From JAICKN01 sp036491415 (GTDB lineage Bacteria > Acidobacteriota > Terriglobia > Terriglobales > Acidobacteriaceae), in assembly GCA_036491415.1 (NCBI GenBank), contig DASXCC010000182.1, forward strand, positions 1 to 16,968: a stretch of 16,968 nt of DNA. Direction: 5' to 3'. The position numbers and the translations under genes were made by a program. The notes under the pieces are model-generated. The model made no database searches, had not been told where the DNA came from, and saw only the letters and a program-made list of their open reading frames with translations. This document shows positions 6,758 through 14,162 of this stretch, piece after piece. Each line of letters opens with the position of its first letter. Within the stretch, counting starts at the first letter, position 1.

Positions 6758-6846
6758 GGATCAGCGATCCGATGGGAAATAGACGGCCTCCCCTAAAACA
6801 TCGGACGCTGGCACCCCGCTTAGGCTTTAGCCCAGGCGGGGATTTT
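6758..6846 (+). terminator. Structured intergenic segment with terminator-like hairpin
   Basis: Downstream of the secreted protein gene are GGATC-AGC-GATCC (6758-6770), CCGATG...CATCGG (6769-6804) and a stronger hairpin at 6814-6841. The last has outer arms CCCCGC and GCGGGG and an inner stem GGCT-TT-AGCC, and is followed by ATTTT. The last hairpin could be a rho-independent terminator for the osmC-hypothetical transcript. The GGCTTTAGCCCAGGCGGGG style of sequence also resembles extragenic elements dispersed in many copies in acidobacterial genomes, which I cannot check here. The remaining bases to 7035 hold only the repeats listed for the ArsR-type gene. Confidence 0.5.
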
Positions 6847-6970
6847 GCTCGTCTCAGGTTCGGTTTTACAGAATGCCACTCATACTCGAAATGCGGGATG
6901 GGATTTCGCAACGCCGAAGTTTAAATTAATTAAGTATGACAAGGGCTAAAAAGAAATCATCGCGAAAACA

Positions 6971-7024
6971 ACGATGCTGGTAACGATCGAATGCAAATTC
7001 TGGACATCTAACGATCGTCACGAT
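6971..7024. promoter_or_regulatory. ACGAT repeats in front of the ArsR-type regulator gene
   Basis: TAACGATCG occurs twice, at 6981-6989 and 7009-7017. The shorter ACGAT appears four times on the plus strand (6971, 6983, 7011, 7020). The second TAACGATCG extends into an 8-bp palindrome ACGATCGT (7011-7018). The cluster ends about 12 bp before the ATG at 7036. That is a usual place for an autoregulatory ArsR-family operator, although ArsR sites are usually longer inverted repeats. Confidence 0.35.
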
Positions 7025-7035
7025 AATTTAAAGAT

Positions 7036-7326
7036 ATGGCCCCTTCGAAAGACACTTTGACCGACCAGCAATTCACCCGCATTGCCCGGGTGCTGGCGGA
7101 GCCTCGCCGGGTGGAGATCTTGCAGCAGATCGGTGAGTGCGATCAGTCCTTGGCGTGTACCCAATTGCACGAAATGCAGAAGATCAGCTATCCCACACTT
7201 TCCCATCATTTAAAAGAGCTGGAGAATGCCGGCCTTATTCGCATTGTTCGCGATGGCAAGTTCGCCAGTCTGGTTTTGCAGCGTGAAATGCTTCAGGCCT
7301 ATATCGGCCGCTTGTCGAAAATTTAA
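7036..7326 (+). CDS. ArsR-type winged-helix transcriptional regulator
   Basis: A 96-residue DNA-binding protein made almost entirely of one winged helix. The opening helices RIARVLAEPRRVEILQQIGE (15-34) are typical of ArsR/SmtB proteins. The recognition helix is SYPTLSHHLKELENAGLI (51-68) and the wing IRIVRDGKFASLVL (68-81). The classic ELCVCDL metal site is absent; two cysteines, Cys35 and Cys41, lie in the neighbouring segment GECDQSLACTQL, so a redox or electrophile signal is conceivable, but this is only inference. The ATG is preceded by AAAGAT, a weak ribosome-binding site. The SDR oxidoreductase gene follows 85 bp downstream in the same direction and is the likeliest partner. Members of this family usually repress their own operon. 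Confidence 0.88.
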   Translation: MAPSKDTLTDQQFTRIARVLAEPRRVEILQQIGECDQSLACTQLHEMQKISYPTLSHHLKELENAGLIRIVRDGKFASLVLQREMLQAYIGRLSKI

Positions 7327-7369
7327 ACTTTTCCTGAATCGTTATCTAATTCCCCCCATCCTATAGTTA

Positions 7370-7387
7370 GATGGTTGTCGAACCATC
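7370..7387. promoter_or_regulatory. Inverted repeat upstream of the SDR gene, candidate operator
   Basis: GATGGTTGTCGAACCATC has perfect 7-bp arms around GTCG. It overlaps a second, wider dyad ATCTAA (7344-7349)...TTAGAT (7367-7372). Both lie in the 85-bp space between the ArsR-type gene and the SDR, ending 24 bp before the SDR start. By position it could be the ArsR-type protein's target at the SDR promoter, or a leader hairpin. Confidence 0.45.
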
Positions 7388-7411
7388 GAAATAACGGGTG
7401 TAGGAGGGGTT

Positions 7412-8161
7412 ATGGGAAAGCTGAGCGGAAAAGTAGCCGTCGTTACAGGAGCATCGAAAGGAATCGGTGCAGGGATCGCAAAAAGTTTGGGAGCGGAAGG
7501 CGCTTCCGTCGTTGTCAATTACGCCTCCAGTAAAGAAGGCGCAGACCGGGTTGTGAAGGAGATCACCAGCAAAGGCGGCAAGGCTGTCGCCGTTCAAGGC
7601 GACATGTCGAAAGCCGAAGATGTGCAGCGCCTTTTCGGTGAAACCAAGAAAGTTTTCGGTACGCTCGATATTCTGGTCAACAACGCCGGCGTTTATTACT
7701 TTGAACCACTTGAAACCGTGCGGGAAAACGAATTCCACCGCCAATTCAATACCAACGTACTCGGGCCCATTCTTGCTACGCAGGAAGCGCTGAAATATTT
7801 CACGCCGGGAGGTGGCAGTGTCATCAACATCGGCTCGGTCGCAAGCGTGAATCCTCCGGCGATGTCGGTGGTTTACTCGGCGACAAAGGGAGCTTTGGAT
7901 GTCGTGACGCGAGTGTTGGCGAAAGAACTGGCTGCGAAAAATATCCGCGTGAATTCCATCAACCCGGGCGGAACGGAAACGGAGGGACTCGTTACTTCCG
8001 GAGTCAAAGGCAGCGATTTTGAAAAGGACATGATCTCAAGAACGCCGCTGGGGCGTCTTGGTCAGCCGGATGACATTGCAAAAGTTGCCGTGTTCCTCGC
8101 GTCGCCGGATTCCAACTGGCTTACCGGCGAGGTGATCTTCGCATCGGGTGGGTTGCGATAA
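7412..8161 (+). CDS. Short-chain dehydrogenase/reductase (SDR) family oxidoreductase
   Basis: A 249-residue classical SDR, a cytoplasmic NAD(P)H-dependent oxidoreductase of the FabG-like group. Visible signatures are the cofactor-binding TGASKGIG (12-19), NNAG (90-93), Asn115 in FNTNV, catalytic Ser142 in INIGSVAS, and Tyr155 and Lys159 in VYSATKG. INPGGTETEG (183-192) then follows in the usual cofactor-side position. Basic or hydroxyl residues after the second strand (NYASSKEGA) are compatible with NADP(H), which is an inference. The substrate cannot be assigned; many close relatives are annotated loosely as 3-oxoacyl-ACP reductases or glucose dehydrogenases. AGGAGGGG sits just before the ATG, a strong ribosome-binding site. 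It follows the ArsR-type regulator gene in the same direction. Confidence 0.93.
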   Translation: MGKLSGKVAVVTGASKGIGAGIAKSLGAEGASVVVNYASSKEGADRVVKEITSKGGKAVAVQGDMSKAEDVQRLFGETKKVFGTLDILVNNAGVYYFEPLETVRENEFHRQFNTNVLGPILATQEALKYFTPGGGSVINIGSVASVNPPAMSVVYSATKGALDVVTRVLAKELAAKNIRVNSINPGGTETEGLVTSGVKGSDFEKDMISRTPLGRLGQPDDIAKVAVFLASPDSNWLTGEVIFASGGLR

Positions 8162-8227
8162 GTTCACAAATAAAATTACCCGGCTGTGGCACACTAATAT
8201 TCTGACTTTTTCAAAAGGACCCAGGTC

Positions 8228-9898
8228 ATGAATATGAGTCGTGCCACAGTTTTTTGTTCGCGAGCATTTCTGATTGCCATTCTGTTCTCCTCCGTTTTTG
8301 TAATCCAGGCCAGTGCCGATTCCGCCGATGACGCTATGACAGCGATTCATCCTGAAACCATTCGCGCCGATATGCGCTTTCTCTCTGACGATCTGTTGGA
8401 AGGCCGGGGCACAGCCACACGCGGTTATGAGATCGCCGCAAAGTTTATGGCCTCGCAATTTGAAGCTCTGGGGCTCAAGCCCGCCGGGGACAACGGTACC
8501 TACTGGCAGAACGTTCCTCTGCGAAAGATGAATGTGGATGAGAGCAAGACCGCGCTGACTCTAGTCCGCGATGGAAAAGAAGAGACGCTGGAGTTTCGCA
8601 AGGACTACATCACTGCTGCCGATCCCGGCCGTGCGGAAAGTTCGGTCGATGCACCCGTGGTTTTTGTGGGATATGGCATCACCGCCCCTGACCAGAACTA
8701 TGACGACTACAAAAACGTAGACGTCCATGGAAAGATCGTGGCGTATATGTTTGGCGCGCCTAAATTTCAGTCGGCCATCAAGGCGCACTATTCTTCCAGC
8801 GCGGAAAAAGCTGAGAATGCTTCCGCCCATGGCGCGGTGGGCGCCATCATTCTCGATGATCTTGTGCTGGAAGGCATGTATTCGTTCAGCGAACGCGTTC
8901 GTGACCTGACCATTCCTTCGTATCGCTGGCTTGATAAAGAAGGCAACGCCAACAACTACCATCCGAAGTTAAAGGTCATCGCGCAACTCAGCCTCGATGC
9001 CACCAAAAGGTTCTTCGAAGGCTCCGGGCATACGGGCGACGAAATTTTTGCAGCTATCAAAGCCGGCAATCCGGTTTCGTTTGCCACGTCAATCACAGCG
9101 AAGATTCAGAACACGACTATTTCTCAAGATGTGCACAGCCCCAACGTGGTCGCCGAAATTGAAGGCAGCGATCCAACGTTGAAGAACGAGTACCTGGTTT
9201 ACACAGCGCACCTCGATCACCTCGGCATCGGCGAAGCCGTCAAAGGAGACAAGATTTACAACGGCACGCTCGACAACGCTTCCGGATCAGCCACGCTGCT
9301 GGAAATCGCTCGCGCTTTCATGCAGGTAAATCCCCGTCCCAGGCGCTCGGTTATTTTTGTAAACGTCACGGGGGAAGAAGCAGGCTTACTTGGCTCGGAC
9401 TATTACGCAACTCATCCGACGGTTCCGAAAAAATCCATTGTGGCCGACATCAATGTCGATGAAGTCCTCATGCTGTGGCCGATGCAGGACGTCATTTCCT
9501 TCGGTGCGGAGCATTCCAGCCTGGCCGCGGTGATGGACAAGGCCGCCGCCCACATGCACGTGACAGTCAGCCCCGATCCCATGCCGCAGCAGGTCATTTT
9601 TATTCGAAGCGATCAATATTCATTTGTGAAGCAGGGAATTCCGTCCATGATGCCGACGCCAGGATTTAAATCTTCAGATTCGAACATTCAACCGGAAAAG
9701 ATTTTCGGCGAGTGGGAGGAGACCCGTTACCATCAGCCGCAGGACGATATGGAACAGCCCGGGCTTGATTTCAAAGCCGCCGCGGCCTTCGCAAAGTTTT
9801 CTTTCCTTTGCGGTTACATCGTTACCCAGGACCCGCAACGGCCTACGTGGAACAAAAAAGATTTCTTCGGCCAGCACTACTCGAAGAACAGTCAGTAG
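8228..9898 (+). CDS. Secreted M28 family metallopeptidase
   Basis: A 556-residue exported zinc aminopeptidase-type enzyme. It begins with a signal peptide (hydrophobic core about 11-27, likely cleavage near QASA at 30). Residues about 140-260 look like a protease-associated (PA) insert, with SSVDAPVVFVGYGITAP and GAVGAIILDDL. The M28 catalytic domain follows with all expected metal and catalytic residues: His328 and Asp330 in YTAHLDHLG, bridging Asp349 in LDNASGSATLLE, general base Glu383 with Glu384 in GEEAGLLGS, Asp407 in VADINVDE and His502 in YHQPQDD. It probably trims N-terminal residues from peptides outside the cytoplasm. The length suits PA-containing M28 proteins. AAAGGA precedes the ATG, and a second ATG two codons later is a possible alternative start. 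It converges on the cyclase gene with 59 bp between. Confidence 0.93.
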   Translation: MNMSRATVFCSRAFLIAILFSSVFVIQASADSADDAMTAIHPETIRADMRFLSDDLLEGRGTATRGYEIAAKFMASQFEALGLKPAGDNGTYWQNVPLRKMNVDESKTALTLVRDGKEETLEFRKDYITAADPGRAESSVDAPVVFVGYGITAPDQNYDDYKNVDVHGKIVAYMFGAPKFQSAIKAHYSSSAEKAENASAHGAVGAIILDDLVLEGMYSFSERVRDLTIPSYRWLDKEGNANNYHPKLKVIAQLSLDATKRFFEGSGHTGDEIFAAIKAGNPVSFATSITAKIQNTTISQDVHSPNVVAEIEGSDPTLKNEYLVYTAHLDHLGIGEAVKGDKIYNGTLDNASGSATLLEIARAFMQVNPRPRRSVIFVNVTGEEAGLLGSDYYATHPTVPKKSIVADINVDEVLMLWPMQDVISFGAEHSSLAAVMDKAAAHMHVTVSPDPMPQQVIFIRSDQYSFVKQGIPSMMPTPGFKSSDSNIQPEKIFGEWEETRYHQPQDDMEQPGLDFKAAAAFAKFSFLCGYIVTQDPQRPTWNKKDFFGQHYSKNSQ

Positions 9899-9901
9899 CG
9901 A

Positions 9902-9915
9902 CGCGCGAGAGCGCG
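9902..9915. terminator. Short GC hairpin between convergent genes
   Basis: CGCGC-GAGA-GCGCG lies 4 bases after the M28 peptidase stop, in the 59-bp convergent space. It has no T-tract on either side, so its role in termination is uncertain. Confidence 0.25.
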
Positions 9916-9957
9916 ATGCAAGTCAAGAGAACGCAAGTTTTGATCACAAGCCAGTGC

Positions 9958-10827
9958 TTACGATTTCATCTGCGAAGCCGCCGATCCCCTGAGTCGCGGC
10001 TTCACTTGACGTCCATCCGCTAGCGCAACCTGGTTACGCCCTTTATTTTTAGCCGCGTAAAGCGCAATGTCAGCGTTACGCAGAAGGGCGGCGCTGTTAT
10101 CTGCGTGATCGGGAAATACGGCTATACCAATCGAGAGCGTTGTTTGCGGTAAAAGGCTTGCCCCATAAGCCACCTGCATGCGGCACACCCGTTCGCGTAA
10201 TTGTTCTGCCCGGTGCATGGCGATAGAGGCATCGGCCGTGGGAAGGATCACCACGAACTCCTCGCCGCCCCAGCGGCACACAACATCATCTTGCCGGAAC
10301 ATTCCCTGCAAAACCTCGCCCAGGGCTTTCAGGATGGAGTCTCCAGCCTCGTGGCCATGCGTGTCATTGAACCGTTTGAAGTGGTCCAAATCCAGCATTA
10401 GTACAGACAAAGGCAATTTTGCACGCTGCACGCGATAGAGTTCGCGATCCAGAGTCTCTTCCATGTAACGGCGATTGAAAAGATTGGTTAACGGATCGCG
10501 GATGGAATTTTCCCGCAATGCTTCACGCAGGCGCAGTCCAGCCAAAGCCACGGCGAGCGTGTCAGCGATGGTTTCTGAAAGCCACGTCTGCCACTCACGT
10601 GCTGTGCGGTCCGCAGTGACGTTGAGTTGCCTGTTCGACATAATACTGATCAGTCCCAAGGCTTCGCCTTGCGCGACCATCGGTAAGCAAATGCTGTCGA
10701 GCGGGCCAGCAGAAGTCAGATGCGGACAGGCCACATCATCCGGATCGGTGCTGCTGATGTGCGTTCTCCCGCGGCGTATTCCCCAGCACGAATCGCGGCC
10801 AATCACAGGGCAGATATTCCTGAGCAC
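9958..10827 (-). CDS. GGDEF diguanylate cyclase, 3' part of a frameshifted GAF-GGDEF gene
   Basis: The frame encodes the end of a GAF domain followed by a GGDEF domain, which makes cyclic di-GMP from GTP. Numbered from the GTG at 10827, the GAF remainder includes CWGIRRGRTHI (14-24), a typical mid-GAF motif, and SICLPMVAQGEALGLI (45-60). The cyclase domain starts at IRDPLTNLFNRRY (109-121). It has metal-binding Asp146 in MLDLDHFKRFND, an inhibitory I-site RQDD (178-181) and the active-site motif RWGGEEF (185-191), so it should be catalytically competent. The GTG is unlikely to be the real start because the GAF domain would begin in the middle. Its missing N-terminal half is encoded in another frame just upstream (10736-11527), with the two frames overlapping by 92 bp. 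A +1 frameshift or an extra base near 10790-10805 would join them. Confidence 0.85.
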   Translation of the reverse strand: MLRNICPVIGRDSCWGIRRGRTHISSTDPDDVACPHLTSAGPLDSICLPMVAQGEALGLISIMSNRQLNVTADRTAREWQTWLSETIADTLAVALAGLRLREALRENSIRDPLTNLFNRRYMEETLDRELYRVQRAKLPLSVLMLDLDHFKRFNDTHGHEAGDSILKALGEVLQGMFRQDDVVCRWGGEEFVVILPTADASIAMHRAEQLRERVCRMQVAYGASLLPQTTLSIGIAVFPDHADNSAALLRNADIALYAAKNKGRNQVALADGRQVKPRLRGSAASQMKS

Positions 10828-11527
10828 GCTCTCCCCATTTCGTCATCAGTCCGAGATTGGCCCGAGATTTCTCCAATAAATAAACTGCGCCGGAATGTTT
10901 TGGCATGAGCTTGCCCACACAACGCATGACCACTTTGGCCGCCTCTTCCATCTTCAGGCAGCTATGCAGCATGTTGCTCAATTCTTGTAGTGCCATTCGA
11001 TCGCTGTCGCGGGCTTCGCGTTGCCGCAATATCCGCCGCAATTCCAGACGCGCCATGACTTGTCTGCCGAGAATTTCCAAGGCTTTGCGTTGCGCTTCCG
11101 TCAATTCACGGGGAACGCGATCCATTGTGCAGAGAGTTCCAATGCCCTGGCCATCGGATGTAATCAAGGGCATTCCAGCATAAAAGCGCAGGTGCGGCTC
11201 GGAGGTGACAAGTGGGCTATTCTGCACACGGTCATCCTGGGTCGCATCGCGAATTTCAAAAATTCCGGTTCCCTTAATCGCGAGCGTGCAGAAAGAAATG
11301 TTGCGCGCGGTCTCCGAAACATTGAGGCCGATGTTTGCCTTAAACCATTGGCGGTCTCGATCCACAAGACTGATGAGCGCGATCGGTACATTCACAATCT
11401 GCGCTGCCAAGGCGATAATCTCTTCGAAATCCTGCTCCGGAGGAGTGTCCAATATGCGATAAGAATAGAGGGCCGAAAGGCGGTCCGATTCCTTCTTCAA
11501 TTCAGTGTTGCTGAGAGAGAACGGCAT
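10736..11527 (-). CDS. GAF-domain sensor, 5' part of a frameshifted GAF-GGDEF gene
   Basis: The 263-residue frame starts with ESDRLSALYSYRILDTPPEQDF, the usual opening of GAF-type sensor cyclases. A first GAF domain (about 20-160) has PIALISLVDRDRQWFKANIGL, FCTLAIKG, FYAGMPLITSDGQGIGTLC and a linker helix LEILGRQVMARLELRRIL. A second GAF domain begins near residue 185 (EEAAKVVMRCVGKLMPKHSGAVYLL) but loses its sense after EYLPCDWP. From there the frame runs on with unrelated residues to a stop at 10736. The correct continuation, RDSCWGIRRGRTH, is in the neighbouring frame that carries the GGDEF domain. Together they would make one GAF-GAF-GGDEF protein of about 530 residues. AAGGG abuts the ATG, closer than usual, so the true start could differ. 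The signal sensed is unknown. Confidence 0.82.
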   Translation of the reverse strand: MPFSLSNTELKKESDRLSALYSYRILDTPPEQDFEEIIALAAQIVNVPIALISLVDRDRQWFKANIGLNVSETARNISFCTLAIKGTGIFEIRDATQDDRVQNSPLVTSEPHLRFYAGMPLITSDGQGIGTLCTMDRVPRELTEAQRKALEILGRQVMARLELRRILRQREARDSDRMALQELSNMLHSCLKMEEAAKVVMRCVGKLMPKHSGAVYLLEKSRANLGLMTKWGERAQEYLPCDWPRFVLGNTPRENAHQQHRSG

Positions 11528-11651
11528 CCCTTAAGTTTATGAAGTTTGTTGCAGTTAATTCAAAATACCGAAGGGGCATGGGCTTGCGACTCAGGCATAT
11601 TTCACAGCGGGTTACAATGATAAGCTGATTAGTCAAAATTAATTAATCCCC

Positions 11652-12752
11652 ATGCTACTTCAAGGCATATTCCCGCCCATTACTACGCCTTTTTATCCAG
11701 ACGGACGCGTGTATTTCAAAAAGATTGAGCATAATGTTGAGCGCTTTTCGCGCACACCGATCGCCGGAATTGTCATTCTCGGGTCCACCGGCGAGTCCGT
11801 CATGCTCTCGGATGAAGAGCGCAAGGAAGTGTTGAAGGCGGCGCGTGCCGCCACTGCCCCGAATAAGGTATTGGTAGCCGGGACGGGAATGGAGTCGGCA
11901 ATTGAAACACTGAAACTTACCGACTACGCTGCGGAACTTGGATACGATGTCGCTTTAATCCGCACGCCGCATTTTTATCGTCAGCAAATGCAGCCCGCCA
12001 ACTTGCTGGCGTTTTATCGCTTTGTCGCGGATCGGTCTCCACTGCCCGTGATGATCTACAATGTTCCGCCGCTGACCGCCTACGACATGCCCGCGGATGT
12101 GATCATCGAACTCGCTGAGCATAGCAACATTATAGGTATCAAAGAATCGAGCGGAGACATTGAGAAGATCCGCAAGATCGTAGAAGCCACGCGCGACATA
12201 AAACGCAGCGCTACCGTTACTGAGATCTTTGAAGCGGTTACGCCTCGCATGTTGCAAGCCGCAAAAGCTGAAAGCAATCAGGGCGAGGAACTGGTTTCCG
12301 TAGCGTCGCTTTCTGAAAATTCATCAATCGGCAGCTCGTTATCTGCAAGTCCGAGCGCGTCGTCTTCCTCTGCAGTCAAAGTGACAGCTGGCATCAAAAC
12401 CCGCCAGAAAGAAGTTGGATTTCAACTTTTGGCGGGCGCTGCCCAGAAATTCGATGCGTCCCTGCAAGCTGGAGCTGTGGGGGGAATTCTGGCCTTTGCC
12501 ACTTGCGCTCCCACAGTTTGTTTCGAAGTTTACGCTGCACGCAAAGAAGGCGACTCTAACCTGGCCACCTTGAAACAGCAGCGCATCGCCAAAGCCGCGC
12601 AGCGTATTGCCAGCGAACTGGGTGTTCCTGCGATCAAATACGCCATGGACTTGAACGGATACTACGGCGGTCCTGCTCGTTTGCCTTTGCTGCCGCCGAC
12701 GGCGGCATTAAAGCTGGAAATTGAGCAGTTGATGTCCGATATTCGCAATTAG
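11652..12752 (+). CDS. DapA/DHDPS-family aldolase with Ser-rich insert
   Basis: A 366-residue member of the dihydrodipicolinate synthase / N-acetylneuraminate lyase family, TIM-barrel enzymes that form a Schiff base with pyruvate or a related keto acid. Seen motifs are GIFPPITTPF (5-14), GSTGES (44-49, the usual G[TS]TGE loop), catalytic Tyr136 in MIYNVPP, Schiff-base Lys164 in IGIKESSGD, and GAVGGILAFA (274-283). Usual members are about 290-310 residues. Here about 70 extra residues lie between residues 187 and 256, including a run with 14 serines in 25 positions (216-240). The barrel resumes at GFQLLAGAA. The substrate could be other than aspartate semialdehyde, for example a sugar acid or 4-hydroxy-2-oxoglutarate, so dapA should not be assigned. 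No dap or sugar-acid genes are adjacent. No clear ribosome-binding site precedes the ATG; the start fits family N-termini. Confidence 0.85.
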   Translation: MLLQGIFPPITTPFYPDGRVYFKKIEHNVERFSRTPIAGIVILGSTGESVMLSDEERKEVLKAARAATAPNKVLVAGTGMESAIETLKLTDYAAELGYDVALIRTPHFYRQQMQPANLLAFYRFVADRSPLPVMIYNVPPLTAYDMPADVIIELAEHSNIIGIKESSGDIEKIRKIVEATRDIKRSATVTEIFEAVTPRMLQAAKAESNQGEELVSVASLSENSSIGSSLSASPSASSSSAVKVTAGIKTRQKEVGFQLLAGAAQKFDASLQAGAVGGILAFATCAPTVCFEVYAARKEGDSNLATLKQQRIAKAAQRIASELGVPAIKYAMDLNGYYGGPARLPLLPPTAALKLEIEQLMSDIRN

Positions 12753-12795
12753 CTCGATGCAGAAAAATCCTGCATAAATCTATCCGCAAACGGCG

Positions 12796-12865
12796 TCTAA
12801 TAATTAGAGAGTTTCTATTGGCAATTCCTCCGGATATCCGGAACACAACACTTACGTCTCACGTA
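12796..12865. promoter_or_regulatory. Three palindromes upstream of the ABC permease pair
   Basis: In 70 bp lie TCTAAT-A-ATTAGA (12796-12808), the perfect 14-bp palindrome TCCGGATATCCGGA (12829-12842) and TACGT-CTC-ACGTA (12853-12865). A TTGACA follows at 12869-12874 without a well-spaced -10 element. The cluster is in the 159-bp space between the DapA-like gene and the first permease and could hold operators, though no regulator gene is beside it. Confidence 0.35.
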
Positions 12866-12911
12866 TCATTGACATCAGGGTAGTTGCTCCTGGTCTCCTT
12901 TAACTATAACT

Positions 12912-14162
12912 ATGCGCGCAGTTCTTGAAATTTTCGGCCAGACCTTTCGTACTTTATGGGCGCACAAACTGCGCTCCTTCCTCACCATGTTCGGTATCGC
13001 CTGGGGAGTCGGGTCATTATTATTGTTGGTGGGGCTCGGCGAAGGCTTTCGCGCCGGTAACAAGAAGCAATTCAATGAGTTAGGTGAGAATGTCATGTTC
13101 ATTTGGGGCGGTCGCGCTCCCGTCATGAACGGCAGTTTTACCAGCATGAAGTGGTACTACATCACTTACCGCGACTATCTCGATGTAGTGGCTACTTGCC
13201 CGGACGTGAAACTTGCCGTCCCCCAGATACAACGCAACGACGTTCGCGCAGTGAGTGACTACTTTCAGAGTAGTGGCCAGCTCATCGGTACTCCGGCAAA
13301 TTTAAAGGAAATCCGCTACCTTCCCATGGAGGATGGGCGCTGGCTGAACGATCTCGATGATTCCCAAAAGCGGTTCGTTGTGGTCATTGGCGATGAAGCG
13401 AAGAGATTACTGTTTCCGGGGCAGCAGGCAATCGGCAGCTACATCCTTCTGAACGGAATTCGTTTCCAGGTAGTCGGCACCATGCAGCGCGTCGGCCATG
13501 GTGACAACAGCACGCAGAACCTCCGCATGTTTATTCCATTCAGCATCATGCGCTCGTATTTTCCCCCGACGAATGTTGGCGAGCTCACCGATGCCATCAG
13601 TTATTTAAATTACCAGCCGCGCACCCGCGAACTGCACGAAGCCGCGAAGGCAGAAGTGCACAAGGTCCTGGCCAAAAATCATGGCTTTGATCCAAGCGAT
13701 GAGGACGCGTTCGATGAATGGGACACGATTCGCAGCGTGGACCAGATCGGCAAGATTTTTGATGCGATGAATGGTTTCCTGGGAAGCGTCGGGCTGGTCA
13801 CGCTGGCATTGGGGGCGATCGGCATCATTAATATCATGTTGGTCGCTGTTGCCGACCGTACGCGAGAAATAGGCTTGCGAAAAGCTTTGGGCGCGACCAA
13901 GCGCAGTATCATGTTCCAATTTTTTGTGGAAGGCGCATTCCTCACCCTTATGAGCGGCCTCATCGGGATGGGCGGCGCGTGGGCCATTATGGCGGGGTTG
14001 GCTGCATTGCCCCAGCCCCCGGGTTTCGATACTCCTCGATTGGTGGCTTCCACGGCGATCCTGGCAATCAGTTCTTTGGCCATTGCAGGAATCGCCGCCG
14101 GACTGTACCCGGCACATAAAGCTTCCGCACTTCAGCCTGTTGAGGCACTACGCAAGGAATAA
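12912..14162 (+). CDS. MacB/FtsX-type ABC transporter permease
   Basis: A 416-residue inner-membrane permease with the MacB topology. One N-terminal membrane segment (about 22-42, FLTMFGIAWGVGSLLLLVGLG) is followed by a large periplasmic MacB-PCD domain (about 45-285). Three C-terminal membrane segments lie at about 293-313, 334-360 and 379-398. The loop after the second segment carries the family signature ADRTREIGLRKALGATKRSIMFQFFVEG, which contacts the ATPase. Such permeases work in mechanotransmission or export (macrolides, lipoproteins, peptides), with a separate ATPase and often a periplasmic adaptor; neither is encoded here. No Shine-Dalgarno is visible before the ATG, but the start fits the family N-terminus. 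Its stop codon is immediately followed by the ATG of a second, related permease, so the two are translated together and probably form a heterodimer. Confidence 0.92.
   Translation: MRAVLEIFGQTFRTLWAHKLRSFLTMFGIAWGVGSLLLLVGLGEGFRAGNKKQFNELGENVMFIWGGRAPVMNGSFTSMKWYYITYRDYLDVVATCPDVKLAVPQIQRNDVRAVSDYFQSSGQLIGTPANLKEIRYLPMEDGRWLNDLDDSQKRFVVVIGDEAKRLLFPGQQAIGSYILLNGIRFQVVGTMQRVGHGDNSTQNLRMFIPFSIMRSYFPPTNVGELTDAISYLNYQPRTRELHEAAKAEVHKVLAKNHGFDPSDEDAFDEWDTIRSVDQIGKIFDAMNGFLGSVGLVTLALGAIGIINIMLVAVADRTREIGLRKALGATKRSIMFQFFVEGAFLTLMSGLIGMGGAWAIMAGLAALPQPPGFDTPRLVASTAILAISSLAIAGIAAGLYPAHKASALQPVEALRKE

Noticed and set aside
12757..12775. ATGCAG...CTGCAT as terminator of the DapA-like gene
   Set aside because: Only 6-bp arms with a 7-base loop and no T-tract; too weak to list.
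12869..12910. TTGACA plus TATAAC as a promoter of the first permease
   Set aside because: The two elements are 30 bp apart and TATAAC sits directly before the ATG, so they cannot form a usual promoter for this start.
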